Of a stretch of DNA of 64,000 nucleotides, positions 1-13,100 are shown in pieces. Under the pieces are notes generated by a model that saw only the letters and a list, made by a program, of their open reading frames with translations, had not been told where the DNA came from and made no database searches. Both the position numbers and the translations under genes were made by a program. Position 1 is the stretch's first letter. Every line of letters begins with the position of its first letter. Origin of the DNA: an uncultured Fidelibacterota bacterium (GTDB taxonomy: Bacteria; Fidelibacterota; Marinisomatia; Marinisomatales; TCS55); NCBI GenBank assembly GCA_902615915.1, contig CACMQQ010000004.1, positions 62,001 through 126,000 on the forward strand, in the 5' to 3' direction.

Positions 1-3000
1 AGACCGACCGGACTAGTTGCCATTCCCGGTGACCGCAAAGTTACCCTTGGATGGAATCTCAGTAATGATCCTGATATTGCTAAATACTACATATATTACG
101 ATACTAACTCAGATCCCACAACTCTTCGTGATTCCACTTTGAGCGCTTTTCAATCGAACAAATTGATCACCCCGCTTATCAATGGAACTACTTATTACTT
201 TAAAGTTGCAGCTGTAGATAGTTCAAACAATATCAGCATTAAAACGCTTGGTGCAAGTGCTTCTCCTATCAAAGGTTCGGTATATACTGTCAAAACAGAC
301 ACTTCAGGAGGATTTGATTTCTCTAGAATTCAAGATGCGATCAATGTCAGTAAAGATATAGATACCGTTTTGATCTATCCAGGTAATTATAAGGGAGGAA
401 TTAATTTCACTGGAAAGAAAATTGTAGTGGGATCGTTGTTTCTTACAACTGGCGATACAGCTTATATCGATTCAACGGTCATTGATGGAGAAGAATCAAC
501 CAGCGCTGCAACGTTTATATCAGGGGAGGACTCTACCTCTGTTCTTATAGGATTATCGCTAACCAATGGATATACCACTATCAATGGTGGAGGTGGAATT
601 CGTATTGAAAATTCAGATCCTAGATTAAAAAATCTAAAGGTCTTTTCAAATTTTGCCAATATTGGAGGGGGGGGCATCAGCTGTGAAGCTTGTGATTCTA
701 GAATCACCAATGTTACAATAAACAATAACTCTTCATCTGGAAAAGGAGGTGGAATTAGAATTTTCAATGGATCAAACCCAGAACTAATTAATGTTGCTAT
801 TAATTCCAATTCTGCAACGGAACAAGGTGGTGGAATATCCATTGAAGGTCTACCTGGAAATAATATTGATCTTGAATTCAATAGATTAACTGTTCAAGAA
901 AATACTTCGGCAACGGTTGGTGGTGGAATATATCTTTATATATCTAAACTTAATCTATCAAAAGCATTCCTGATGAAGAATTCTGCCTCGACTAAAGGGG
1001 GAGGTATTTCGATAGAATGGGATTCAGATCTTACAATTGAGAATTCATTCATTTTAGGAAATACATTGACTGCAGGGGACCAGGGATCTAATATCTATAT
1101 AGGTAAATCAGATCAGATCATTGGCTCAACTGAGAAACTTCAAGCAATTAATATCAATGTAGTTGACACCGTTTCCTCAAATATTTCAATGTATTCCAAT
1201 GGTCTTATCAAGCCATTATTGATCAATTCTATTAATGTAGGAAAATTGGATGCAGCTGTTCCTACCTATAACTTTGATTTGAATTATAGTTATTGCGATG
1301 ACTGTACCAATCTCCTGACTTTCACGACCAATCCTGGAAACCTGACTGGAGATTTGCCGTTCATTGATATGGATAAAGAAAACTTTGAACTTACCGATGA
1401 TTCCCCTCTTTTAAGCGCTGCTGCCCTATCTTTCACCACTATTACAGGTAAAACATATAATGCTCCAAGCGTTGATCTAAACGGAAGATCTAGGCCTAAT
1501 CCCATTGGATCAATACTTGACATAGGCGCAATTGAAAGTGAATTTTCAGGCAAAACACTTGCTACGACCGGCATTACAGACGGCCTTTCGATTTCAAGTG
1601 AGCTTGATTTTAGCAATATCACTTCCACCCTATCCTCAAGATGGAATCCATATTTGAACGACTCTCTCAATACCTATACCTATGAATTTGCGATTGGCGA
1701 TAGTAGTTCTAGTAACAATGTAAAAGATTGGACCAATAATGGATTTAATACCCAAGTAACTGTATCAGGATTAAATCTGCAAAATAGTGTGACCTATTAT
1801 TTCAGTGTTCGGGTTTTAAATAAGAACGGAACAATTCTTTCTACTATGAGAACGGACGGTGTTCTCATTGATACACAAAAGCCAGTTATCAGCGGTATTC
1901 ATGATGGATCAGATAGCGACATTGATTGGTACGGATTAGATAGCGAAGGCACGGTCATTTTTAACGTTATCGATAATTCGGGTGTAAATATCTACGAATT
2001 CTCAATCGGTACGACTCCAGGAGAGCGAGACGTACTCAACTGGCAATTAGTCCAAGATAGTGTAGGTATATTCAGTACAAAAGATTTTGTTGAAGAAACG
2101 ACTTATTATGTGAATGGAAGGGTCACTGACCGGGTCGGATATGTATCAGACGTAGTTTCATCAGATGGATTTCAGATGGACTTTACAAACCCAATTGCCG
2201 GCAATGTTGCTATAGACAATCCATTTCAATCCAATATCAACACCTTATCATTTAGCTGGGATGGATTCAAGGATGGGCAAAGTGGGATGGATCGTTATGA
2301 TATCATAATAGGAACTGAAGCTGGAAAAAATGATATCTCTCCCAGAGTTTCAACCAACTCACTTACCAATGTAACTATTGATGGACTATCGCTTGAAAAT
2401 AACGTTAAATACTATGGAACAATCTTTGGTATCGATTCAGTTGGTAATGAATCTTCGTCTAGCTCTGAAAGTATTACTATCGATCTCATTCCCCCTACGG
2501 TTGGTACCGTAGCTGATGGATTAGATAGCGATGGTGACTGGTTCAATGACAATGCTAGCGCAAGTGCAAATTGGACCGGCTTTAGTGATTTCAATGGTAT
2601 TAAAGAATACTTTTTGTCGATCGGAACCGAAAAAGGGAATCCTAATATAAAAGAGTGGACCAGCACAGGCGCAGATACTAGTTTTACGTTTACAGAGCTT
2701 GGACTCACTAATAGTACTTTATATTACTTTAACGTCCGCGCTAGCGATCAATTAGGAAATGTTTCAGAAAGTATTTCTTCAGATGGATTTTATATAGATA
2801 CCGACAATCCTCAAATTTCCAGCTCCTCAGCAGATCCAAGCGTTCCCTTGACCATTATCGGTGACCTGAGTATAGATATGACTCTAACTGAAGAGATATT
2901 TAATTACAATGTTAATGTCTCTAGTCTCCACGGAGATATTGTAGCCATCGATCCAAAATCGTCTCTAAGAAACAACAATACTACCCTAAATATTATGCTA

Positions 3001-3978
3001 ACCTCCCCTTTTACAAGCGGAGATCAACTTACTATAGAAATTTCCCTCTCTGATAGTGCAGGAAATAGTAGCGCAAATATCAACTATATATACAATGTAG
3101 CATATCTATCTGATTTTGATCAGGACGGGCAGATAGATATTACCGATGTTAATAATTTTAGTACCGCCTGGAACGAAAAGGATTACTCCAAGGAGCTCGC
3201 ACCGGTGACCGGTAGTGCGCCTTACTTCACCCCTGCCCCAGATGGTGTCTTTGATGTACGCGATGGTATGGCCTTTGTACGAATGTGGCAGTGGAGTAAT
3301 AATAGCTCCAATAGAATGCTAGCTCGCCGTAGTAGCTTCAACAGTGGTGCTTCCTTAGATGTGGATGTAGAAAACGATCATCTTTTGATCACGCCACCTA
3401 AAAGCGTGCGTGCGGTCGAACTTATCGCTAACTACGCTCCTTACGATATCGCTCTTGCGATGTCGGATGAGAATGTGGTCTCTAGTGATGCCATCAGCCT
3501 CGTTAGCAGCGACACCCTATCTGGAAGCTTACTGATCCACACTGCTCGCTACGATCAAACAGCAGATCCGATCCGTATCGATGTTAAGCATCTACAAAAG
3601 GAGATGGACGTTCCAGTGACGCTATCCTACCGCTATCTAGGAGTGAATGGTGAGGAGATCGCAGCAGGATCAGAGACGATAGAGATCGTACCGGTACCGA
3701 CCGATTTTGCACTGCACAACAACTACCCCAATCCGTTCAATCCAGCCACATCGATCGATTTTGATCTACCGGAGGATGGCAATGTGGTGCTGATGATCTA
3801 CGATGTGATGGGACGAGAGGTCGCTACCTTGCAAAACAGTGAGATGAAAGCTGGTTATCATAGCGTACGCTGGGATGCCCGTAATCAAATGGGAAGAAAA
3901 GTAGCGGCTGGGGTCTACTTCTATCAGATCAAGACCGCTCGTTATCTTAAGACGCGCAAGATGGTGCTTTTGAAGTAA
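1..3978 (+). CDS. Multidomain secreted surface protein with C-terminal T9SS-type sorting domain (5' end outside window)
   Basis: The reading frame is open from base 1, so the gene starts to the left; the first internal start-like codon (TTG at 139) lies inside a fibronectin-III domain and is not the true start. Domains in order: Fn3 (nt 1-280, ending in a 'GTTYYFKVAAVD' strand); a right-handed beta-helix of pectate-lyase type with repeated GGGI turns (about nt 285-1300); a choice-of-anchor-Q-like segment ('SPLL...DLNGRSRPNP...DIGAIES', about 1375-1540); four Fn3-like modules with 'YEFAIG/YEFSIG' and 'TYY' strands (1560-2815); an Ig-like domain (2815-3100); a dockerin-like calcium-binding pair ('DFDQDGQIDITD' and 'APDGVFDVRDG', 3112-3290); and a FlgD-like sorting domain with 'NYPNPFNPATS' near 3721. 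I infer export through the outer membrane and anchoring or release at the surface. The ligand is unknown. The C-terminal half is collinear with the next gene. Confidence 0.85.
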   Translation, partial: RPTGLVAIPGDRKVTLGWNLSNDPDIAKYYIYYDTNSDPTTLRDSTLSAFQSNKLITPLINGTTYYFKVAAVDSSNNISIKTLGASASPIKGSVYTVKTDTSGGFDFSRIQDAINVSKDIDTVLIYPGNYKGGINFTGKKIVVGSLFLTTGDTAYIDSTVIDGEESTSAATFISGEDSTSVLIGLSLTNGYTTINGGGGIRIENSDPRLKNLKVFSNFANIGGGGISCEACDSRITNVTINNNSSSGKGGGIRIFNGSNPELINVAINSNSATEQGGGISIEGLPGNNIDLEFNRLTVQENTSATVGGGIYLYISKLNLSKAFLMKNSASTKGGGISIEWDSDLTIENSFILGNTLTAGDQGSNIYIGKSDQIIGSTEKLQAININVVDTVSSNISMYSNGLIKPLLINSINVGKLDAAVPTYNFDLNYSYCDDCTNLLTFTTNPGNLTGDLPFIDMDKENFELTDDSPLLSAAALSFTTITGKTYNAPSVDLNGRSRPNPIGSILDIGAIESEFSGKTLATTGITDGLSISSELDFSNITSTLSSRWNPYLNDSLNTYTYEFAIGDSSSSNNVKDWTNNGFNTQVTVSGLNLQNSVTYYFSVRVLNKNGTILSTMRTDGVLIDTQKPVISGIHDGSDSDIDWYGLDSEGTVIFNVIDNSGVNIYEFSIGTTPGERDVLNWQLVQDSVGIFSTKDFVEETTYYVNGRVTDRVGYVSDVVSSDGFQMDFTNPIAGNVAIDNPFQSNINTLSFSWDGFKDGQSGMDRYDIIIGTEAGKNDISPRVSTNSLTNVTIDGLSLENNVKYYGTIFGIDSVGNESSSSSESITIDLIPPTVGTVADGLDSDGDWFNDNASASANWTGFSDFNGIKEYFLSIGTEKGNPNIKEWTSTGADTSFTFTELGLTNSTLYYFNVRASDQLGNVSESISSDGFYIDTDNPQISSSSADPSVPLTIIGDLSIDMTLTEEIFNYNVNVSSLHGDIVAIDPKSSLRNNNTTLNIMLTSPFTSGDQLTIEISLSDSAGNSSANINYIYNVAYLSDFDQDGQIDITDVNNFSTAWNEKDYSKELAPVTGSAPYFTPAPDGVFDVRDGMAFVRMWQWSNNSSNRMLARRSSFNSGASLDVDVENDHLLITPPKSVRAVELIANYAPYDIALAMSDENVVSSDAISLVSSDTLSGSLLIHTARYDQTADPIRIDVKHLQKEMDVPVTLSYRYLGVNGEEIAAGSETIEIVPVPTDFALHNNYPNPFNPATSIDFDLPEDGNVVLMIYDVMGREVATLQNSEMKAGYHSVRWDARNQMGRKVAAGVYFYQIKTARYLKTRKMVLLK

Positions 3979-3984
3979 GGAATC
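3163..3984 (+). repeat. 822-bp near-identical C-terminal module, copy 1
   Basis: This stretch matches 16743-17564 with two visible differences: G/A at 3487 versus 17067 (Asp versus Asn) and the last base of the stop codon at 3978 versus 17558 (TAA versus TAG). Identity begins abruptly at 'ACCGCCTGG' inside the dockerin-like domain and stops just after the stop codon ('GGAATC'). It encodes the end of the dockerin-like region and the whole sorting domain. Its start is strikingly GC-rich (37 of 60 bases in 3181-3240) compared with the sequence just before it (17 of 60 in 3061-3120). Confidence 0.95.
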
Positions 3985-4142
3985 CCCCTTTTTACATAAT
4001 CAAATTAATGCGTACTTTTGCAGTAGTTTGAACCACTATTGTTTTTGATAATATTAAGTTGTGTAGTGACGGTAATCACTGCAAATTTTATTACTTTTAT
4101 TTAACTTTTTGTGATTTTTTGATCAAAATAGGAATTATAAAT
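3979..4142 (+). promoter_or_regulatory. Leader and probable promoter region of the giant gene
   Basis: A 164-base AT-rich gap between the two large surface-protein genes. A TTGAAC at 4028-4033 followed by GATAAT/TAATAT around 4047-4054 resembles promoter elements, although the spacing is shorter than the usual 17 bases. GGA at 4131-4133, nine bases before ATG 4143, is a plausible ribosome binding site and supports that start. No clear terminator follows the upstream stop codon, so read-through from the first gene is also possible. Confidence 0.3.
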
Positions 4143-7100
4143 ATGAATAGGAATGATCTTTTGAAAAGCGGAATCAAAAGAATGACCCAAATCTTACTTT
4201 CACTTTTGATGATTTCTGTACCCCTTTTGGGACAGTCCAAGCCAACCTTCATCAAACAATTTGAATACGACGATGAGAACGGGCAATGGGGTAACCCTAT
4301 GGTAGTCAATGATAGCATCTTGATAGTTGCTTATTCAGGCTATAAAGGATTTGGAAATGTGCAAACACTTAAAATTGCTGCAGATGGTAGCACTATCAGC
4401 AAAGTTGCACTACTGCGTTTTGATGATGATGATGCCTATGAGATCTCTATGGAAAAAGTCGCAAACGATATGTTCGTTGTTGCCTACAGAGGGCGAAGTC
4501 AAGATGGCTTTATTACAACCATTAAAGTTTCAGGGGACGGTCAAACACTCACACAAGTCAAAAAATTAGAACATGACACGGCCGATGGACGCAATAATGC
4601 CATAAGAAAAGTCGACAGTGATACCTATGCCTTAAGCTACATTGGAACCAATGGTAGCGGTGCTTTGAAACATCGTATCAAAACCTTTACTATCCCTGCA
4701 GATGGGTCCAATATCACTGAAGTTGCAGTGCTAGATCTTAATACCTCTTACATTGTAGGTAACAGCGCTGATATCATTGAAGCTGCTGCTAATATGTTCG
4801 TAGTAGCAAGCAGCTCAAACAACACCATCACACTAAAAACAATCTCTATTTCCAATGACGGCGCAACGATCACTGAAAAAACATCTAAAAATATTTCATC
4901 TTCTGGAAAACAGTTCTCTTTAGCTAAGATGACCAGCAATCTATACATCCTTGAATTCTATGGAAATCATAAGGGCCCAACTAGCAATAACTCCTCGAAT
5001 GGAGGAGTCGTAGCATCAATTGATATACCGGCAGATGGTTCCAGTATTACTCCCCTAACCTATCTAAGGCATACTTCATCCTCTGGCTTTGATCAAAATA
5101 CCGTCATAAAAATTGATAACAATACTTTTGCAGCGGCTTACAAGACAAGCAAAGGAATCCTAAGGACATTTAATATGTCTAACGATGGCAGAACATTGAC
5201 AAATGTGGGTTATGTCAATTTTTTCAATAGCGCCACAAAATTCAACAACATCATTCAGTGGAAGAACAATGTTTATTTGATAACCTATGCTGGAACAGGT
5301 GATAAAGGATATATCAACACCTACAAGATCGAAAGCGATAAGCCCTACATCAATTCTTACGTTTTAGCTGCTGATAACTCCACTGTTAAAGTAACTTTCA
5401 ATGAAGCAGTTTACAATGCAACGGGCGGAAGTGGCGCTTTAGAAGCATCCGATTTTACGATAGCAATGTCGGGAGGAAAAGCATCATTGACCAGCGCTAC
5501 CCCATCAGCTATTTCAGCTTCAGGAAACGAATATACCTTAAATATCCCCTATGACTTTGCGGACGATTATCCCAACGGAGAAGAAAAGATCACCATCGAC
5601 GTGGCATCAAATGCCATTTACGATGCTAATGATAATGTAGTTCCTGCTCAAACCATCTACGATGCGATATCCACTTCCTCTGACCCTACAACCATCGTTC
5701 AGCGAAACATCAAAACGTTAAGTGATAAAGAATTACCATATGTTACAAGCGTCACCACTGAGCTTGACGAGGATAATACCCCTATACAAGTAACTTTCAA
5801 TGAAGCGGTATTTAACACTAATAGTGGTAGTGGCGCTTTAGAAGCATCCGATTTTACTTTACGAATCGTTGAAAAGACGGAAGAGACTGTTGTCTCCTTC
5901 ACCGATGCAAGCGCGACAACCGGCTGGACCAATGCCTGGCAGAGCTTTACCACCGTCAAAAAAGGATCGCTTAATAAAATATCCCTAAGACTGCAAAACA
6001 CATCCTCGGTCGATGGCTATAGAATGGCTCTCTATCTTTACAACAATGACAGCAACAGTTCTAGTGCAAACCCCAATGATAAGTTCTCAAGCCCAATTTC
6101 GCGATCGCAATTGACCATTGTTCCCAAGAATTCCAATGGCGAGGTCCATTTCATCTTTCCACAAGGGATCCCCTTAGGTGCAAGCGCAAAGTATTACTTT
6201 TGGCTAAAGAATGAAGGAGTCAACCCCTCTGGAGCTGGCAAGGTATATGTAAATTCGTCGCATAATGACGGGGGAGCTGGAAATAGTGCGAGTAGGCTAT
6301 TTCATAAGGTCACTATGTTCACAGGAGAAGGTAGCGGTACCTTAGTCAGTGCTACTCCCTCCTCTATCTCCAAATCTAGCAATACCTATACCCTCGGGGT
6401 GAATTGGGACCTAGTGCCCAACGGAAAAGAAAAATTGGTGGTGCAACCAGCTAGCGGTGCGATATTTGATGCCAAAGGCAATATCGCCACTACCGCTCAA
6501 GCAAAGAACCGTGCTATTGTTAACGACCATCGCATTATATCGGTCAGTGATCTTCAGTATTATAGTAGTTCAAATTATTGGACCAATAATTTAGCGCTAG
6601 GCGATGATCTGGTATTGACCCAACGTAGGGACTATTTATATCTTAACCAAATAGCAAAAGACGGAAAGACTAAAACCCAAAAATCAACTTACCGCCATCA
6701 GCCTTCTGAACACAACAGAGATACCGATCTACTCAGAGTATCGCGCAACCTATTTATCACTAGCGCTTCAGCGTATGACTATGGCGTATCACAAACGCAC
6801 GGCAACATCATCAAAAGCATTACCTTAAGCAAGAACAACCAAATGATGGTCGTCGATACTTACAAACCCGACAACATCAATAATTCTAGTTTTGGTGGGG
6901 GTCCTTCTCTTTTGCAATTGAACGACAGTGTATTTGTTTCGGCCTATCAGGGAAATGGATACGATGGATACATCCATACCTTTAAAATGGACGAAATGGG
7001 TTATTTTACCAAACTGCAAATGCTGGAGCATTACAACGGAAATGTTGGAAAGAATATACTTCAAAAGATTGATGCCAATACCGTACTACTACTATATCAC

Positions 7101-10100
7101 AGAGGAACCAGTGCTGGTCAGGGGTATCTAACCACCTTTGATATTTCAGCGGATGGTAAAACGATCACCAAAGTAAAGGAGGTCTCCTTATCCTCCTATG
7201 TTCGATTTCCATCAATGGTTAAACGCGCTGATAGCGCTTTTGTAGCAGCCTACACCGGCCCGAGTAACGATGGATTCATCTCTACGATCACGACCACTGC
7301 CGATGGCAAAACGATCACAGTCAAAAAAACGGTCGAGCATGATACCGATAATGGGCAATACAATTCATTGTTAGGTCCTTATGATGAAAAATTCGGACTT
7401 GCCTATACCGGGCCTGGTAACGATGGATTCATTAAGATCTTTGAGATCCCTAATGATGATACCATAACTGAAGTGATCAACGTTGAACATGATAGAAATC
7501 AAAGCACCTATAATTCTGGCTTCATGCATGACTGGGATACCTATGGCATAACCCATCAGGATAGATACGGACGTGGCAATATGTCCTTTTTAGATATTAA
7601 TAGTAAATTACCTCTTAACCCGGGTATATCTAGAGTGTCCGTCAATACCGCCAACTCTGAGCTGTCGGTTACCTTTAATGAAGCGGTTTATAACGCAACG
7701 GGTGGAAGTGGCGCACTTGAAGCATCTGACTTTGCGTTATCGTTAGAGGGAGGAACAGCCAAGCTCGCTAGCGCAACCCCAACCAGCATTTCTTCCTCTG
7801 GAAACACATATACCCTAGCCTTTGGCATAACGGGCACACCTGACGGGCGTGAACGACTCACGGTAAGGCCTGCTGCTGCCAATGCGATCTATGATGCCAA
7901 CGATAACCCTGTCAAGGTCACTTCAGCAGATCTATATGCTACCTATCTTTACGATAAAAAGATACCGACCATTACTTCGATCAACAATGTATATAATGAA
8001 TATTTAGAGGTCAATTTTTCTGAACCCGTATACGGTGGAACCAATGGGAACGAAACCGTGGTAACCTCAGACTTTGTGTTAAGCTCAACGGGAGGTACTG
8101 CGACCGTTAATGCTACCCCAACCAGCGTAGTGGGTTTTGGCGGATATGGAAAAAATACTGCACTCGGGTCTAAATACAAGATTTATTTTTCATTTTCCGG
8201 TACTCCTGATGGAAATGAAAAGCTAACGCTAAGCGTAAAAGCGAACAGCATCTATGATGTTAATCTCAATCCGGTAGCTACCTCTCAACCTAAAGGAAAA
8301 GCCGATCTTTTCAAATCAAAGCTGTTAAGCGTTGGATCTATGGAGTATAATACCTCTGAGGGCCGTGATGCATCCGTGGTACATGTTGAAAATGATGTTT
8401 ATGCTATGGCCTACTCTGGGCCAAGTAAAGATGGTCATATACAAACCTTCAAAATGTCCAAAGATGGAAAGACCATTCAAAAGATCAAGGACATTGAACA
8501 TAATACTAATTATGCAGATATGCATGGGATGATCCGCCATAATGAAAACATATTCTTGGTGGTGTTTCGTGACGGCAGTAGCGATGGATGGTTAAAGACA
8601 TTCGCAATTAGCGCGGATGGATCCACTATTACTGAGGTAGCAAAATTAGAATACAACACGGCATATGGATATTGGCCTTCCATTAAACGCGTCGATCATG
8701 ACACCTACCTCCTTGCATATGCCTACGGAGGCAGTCAGGGGTATTTACAAACTTTTGACATCTCAGCAGATGGAAAGACCATAACCAAGATAAAAAGCTA
8801 TCGCCATGATAGCAATTGGATGGGGTATAATACGCTATTGCAACTATCACCCAATTACTTTGCACTTTCCAATCGCGGTGTTCGCAATCATTCAAACGGA
8901 GATTGGAAATATGGGAATTGGATCAAAACGTACAAGGTATCCGATGATGGAGCGACGATCACCCCTATCACTTCCCTAAATCATGCGCCATCCAGTAATA
9001 GCAACTACGGTTATTATAACCATTTTGCCAAACTCGATTCTGACAGCTACGCTTTGATGACCCATAGTTATGATTCACAAGAAACTGGCAATCAATGGAA
9101 AGGGATTCTAAAGACCTTCACCATTGCACAAGATGGGTCAAGCATTAAACAGGAATCGGTTCAAAAATTCTTCAATGAAGAGATAAACGGAAGCGATGGG
9201 GATCAGACCTATCTTCTTTTGGTCAATTCTGATAATCTAATGATCAAATCTCGTGACCGCAATCAAGATGGATGGATCAAGAATTACAAGATATCCAATA
9301 ATGGGAGCACGTTAACTGAAGATTGGAAATTTGAATTTGAAACCAATAGATATCGAAATCTACATAGACAAGATGACGAACTATTTCTTGTCGATAATAA
9401 CACATTAGGTATTACTTATAGTGATGCAAGTTACGATGGTCAGATAAGAGCGATCGATATGATATTGACCGATGCTCAAAAACCTATCATTGCCAGCACC
9501 AAGCTTTCTTATGACAATGCAGTGCTGATGGTTGATTTTAATGAACCTACCTTCAAGGATGCGAATGGAAGTGGATTCTTAGAAAAAACTGATTTTGAAT
9601 TAACGCTCACTGGAGGAGCTGCCACCCTCGCTAGTAAAACGCCTAGCAAGATCGTCAGAGATGGGAATATGTATCTACTGACTGTTTCATACAATGGCAT
9701 AGCAGATGGAAACGAGGTTTTAAAAGTTGCGCCTGTTGCAGATGCCATATTTGATGGAGGCGGCAACAAGGCAGAGGCAACGCAATCAAACAATACCGTC
9801 ACGTTAAATGAGAAGACACTGCCCAAGATCGCGTCTACTTCACTATCAGGAGATAACAAAACATTGACCGTTACGTTCAGTGAAGCCATATTCGATCAAG
9901 CATCCGGTTCAGGTGCGATTGAAAAAGGAGATTTTGTTCTTTCCGTTACAGGTGGGGCAGCAACACTGACCAATGCGACTCCAATTGCTATTTCCTCACT
10001 TGGAAGCAATGCCTATGCGCTCACGGTTGGCTATCAGGGTATGGCCAATGGTACCGAGGTCATCAAAGTAACGCCTGCCGCCAATGCGATCTTTGATAAA

Positions 10101-13100
10101 GCAGGAAACATAGCTAGCACTACGCAAACAAACAATCAACTTTCTTTGAACGAGGTCAAGATCCAGCAGATCGCAAGCGCTGAGCACAATACCTCCAACG
10201 GCACCTGGAATTCTCTTATTCGCGTAGATGATGATACTTACGCTTTAGCCTACGCTGCTAGTAGTAGTTATGGTAATGTCAAGACCTTTGCCATCTCAAA
10301 AGATGGGCTCACTATCACAACTGCTCAAAACAAGCAATACCAATCATCAAGCAGCCTTTATAATGATTTTACCCAGATTGATAACAATACATTTGCGGTA
10401 GTATACACTGGTCCCAGCAATGATGGATTTATTCGCACGATGGATATCTCTAGTTCTGGAGCTATAAGCTTAAAAAGTGTATTAGAATTTGATACTGGTC
10501 AAGCGACCTGGAATAGCATAGCCAAAGTGAAAGGCTCAGTTTATGCGGTAGCCTACTCAGGGCCAAACAGCGATGGGTATATTCGCACCTTGAATATTGC
10601 TGAGAATAGCGGATCAACGACCATCACCAACTTAGCATTCAAAGAACATCACACAGAGGATGCTGACCATCATGATCTAGTTAACCTCAATGACAGCACC
10701 TTAGTTCTAGCTTATAGAGGTGTGAAGTCTGGCAGTCGATTCCTAGCCTTAAAAACATTTCATATATCAACCGATGGTAAGACCATTACTGAGAAGAAAA
10801 AGCTAGAATTAGCCTTTGAGGGCTGGTGGCCATCTATCGCGGCTGTAGATAACAACACATTTATTATGGCCTATCAAAAAGCGGGAGGAACAGGCGAGAT
10901 AGCGACCTTTGATTATACTGCAGATGGTTCGTCCATTACCCAAGTAAAAAGTCTAAAATTCGAAGATAATAATACCAGACATCACAGTTTGGTCAATAGT
11001 GGTTCCAACACATTCACTCTCGCTTCCAATACCAATAACACCAACAACTATATGCGCATGTTTACGGTTCCTACGGATGGCAAGACCATTACCCTGACCT
11101 ATGCGACCACGTTTGATAATAATCAAAATAATAACACTGGCACTTATTATTCTCTTGTTAAGGTCGATTCAGATACCTACGCACTTGCCCATACTGGACA
11201 CCAGAACGATGGCTACATTAAGACCTTTGAGGTCATTGCGGGTGATAAGGTGCTTCCAGTTATTTCCTATGTTAAACTAAATGATAACAATGCAGCGATC
11301 GATGTTACTTTCAATGAAAATGTATTCAGTAGTGCAGGGGCAAGTGGCAACCTGGATGCAAATGATTTTGTTTTAACGATAACAGGAGGTTCGGCGAAAT
11401 TAGCTAGCGCCACCCCCACCAGCATTACCAACACCAGTAAGACCTACACACTTGGTTTTACCCTAAACGGCTCCCCTGATGGAAATGAAACATTAACTGT
11501 TAGCCCTGCTAATAACGCTATCTACGATGCAGGGGGTAATATTGCGAATACCACACAAAGCAACAATACCTCAAAGTTAAATGACAAAAGTGGACCAAAG
11601 ATCACCAAGACATTGCTTGCAGCCAACAACGCTTCGATCATAGTAACTCTTAATGAGGCTAGCTTTAATACATCTAGTGGGAGCGGAAAACTGGAGAAAG
11701 AGGACTTTGTACTTTCTTTATCAGGTGGTGCTGCGAAATTAGCTAGCGCCACTCCAACCAGCATCTCTGACTCTGCAACCGTATATACATTAGGTTTTTC
11801 TATTACCGGATCTCCCAATGGGTCAGAACTGCTAAAAGTTGTCCCAGCAAATAACGCTATCTACGATAGCAAAGGAAATGTCTCAAGCGCTGTTCAACTT
11901 AACAATTCCGTTAACTTGAAGGATATCGTTCCACCTGTTATCGATTCGGTTCGAGTTTCGAGTGATAACGATATTGCGTTGATATATTTCAATGAGAAAG
12001 TTGCCAGCAAGAACGATGGAACGGGTGCTCTTGATTCAGCGGATTTTGTCTTTTCCATTTCCGGTGGAACGGCAAAGCTTGCTAAAAGCTATCCTGTTAG
12101 CGTTTCTGCGTCAGATAACGTGATATCACTGGGTGTATTTTTGAATGGTACTCCAGATGGGTCAGAGACTATCACCATTTCTCCCAAAGATAGTTCTATT
12201 TATGATCTGAGAGGCAATCTTGCAAATGCATCTCAAAAGAACAATACCGTAAAGCTATTTGATAAGATCCTCCCCTTTATCACCAAATCTAGCCTCTTGC
12301 CAAGTAATGACTCGATTAGCATCACCTTTAATGAAAGCATTTTCGCTAAATCAGATGCCAGTGGATCTATTGACACCAGCGACTTCGCGTTCACACTCAG
12401 TGGGGGAGCTGCCACCCTGCAAAAGAATTATCCTTCAGGCATACGAAAAGACGGCAATACGTACCACCTTGCATTAAACTTAAAAGGTGTCCCCGATGGA
12501 AAAGAAAAACTGATCATTAACCCTAATGCAAATTCGGTATTTGACGCCAGTGGTAACAAAGCGAGCACATCGCAAAACAATAACAACCAAACACTGAATG
12601 ACAAGGCTCCACCTGAGATATCTAACATTTCTCTAGCAAGCGATAACAGCGCACTGACCATCACCTTCAATGAAGCTATCTTTAGTAACAGTGACGGAAA
12701 AGGAGATATTGAAAAAAGTGATTTTGTTATGGCTTTAGCTGGTGGAAGAGCAACTCTTGCTAGCCCCTTCCCTACCAGTCTATCCAAAAGCGGTAATACA
12801 TACAACTTAGGGATCGGATTGAATGGAGAACCTAACGGTTCAGAAGAGCTCACCCTTTTAATTGTGGATAGAGCCGTTTTTGATGCAGGTGGAAACTCTG
12901 CGGTATCGAATCAGACCAAATCTAAAGTTACCTTGAATGATAAGAATGCACCGATCATCACCAAATTATTACTTTCTGAAAACAATGAAACCGTTGAAGT
13001 TACCTTTAACGAAAAGATCTTTGGCACAATAGATGGTAATACCGCTATCGATAGCTCGGTTTTCAATCTTAGCATTAGCGGTGGAACGGCAAAGTTAACC

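Noticed and set aside
462-881. Minus-strand 139-residue ORF rich in PPPP
   Set aside because: It is the antisense shadow of Gly-rich turns (GGGI) of the beta-helix; there is no start signal and the sense frame is clearly coding. Other antisense ORFs in the giant genes (for example 12428-12853, 13361-13780) are rejected for the same reason.
3112-3290. Cellulosome dockerin
   Set aside because: Only one or two EF-hand-like loops are present, next to a sorting domain; no cohesin or cellulase domains are seen. I keep 'dockerin-like' as a description only.
139-3978. TTG 139 as the start of the first gene
   Set aside because: The frame is open to base 1 and encodes the first half of an Fn3 domain ('RPTGLVAIPGDRKVTLGWNL'), so the start lies outside the window.
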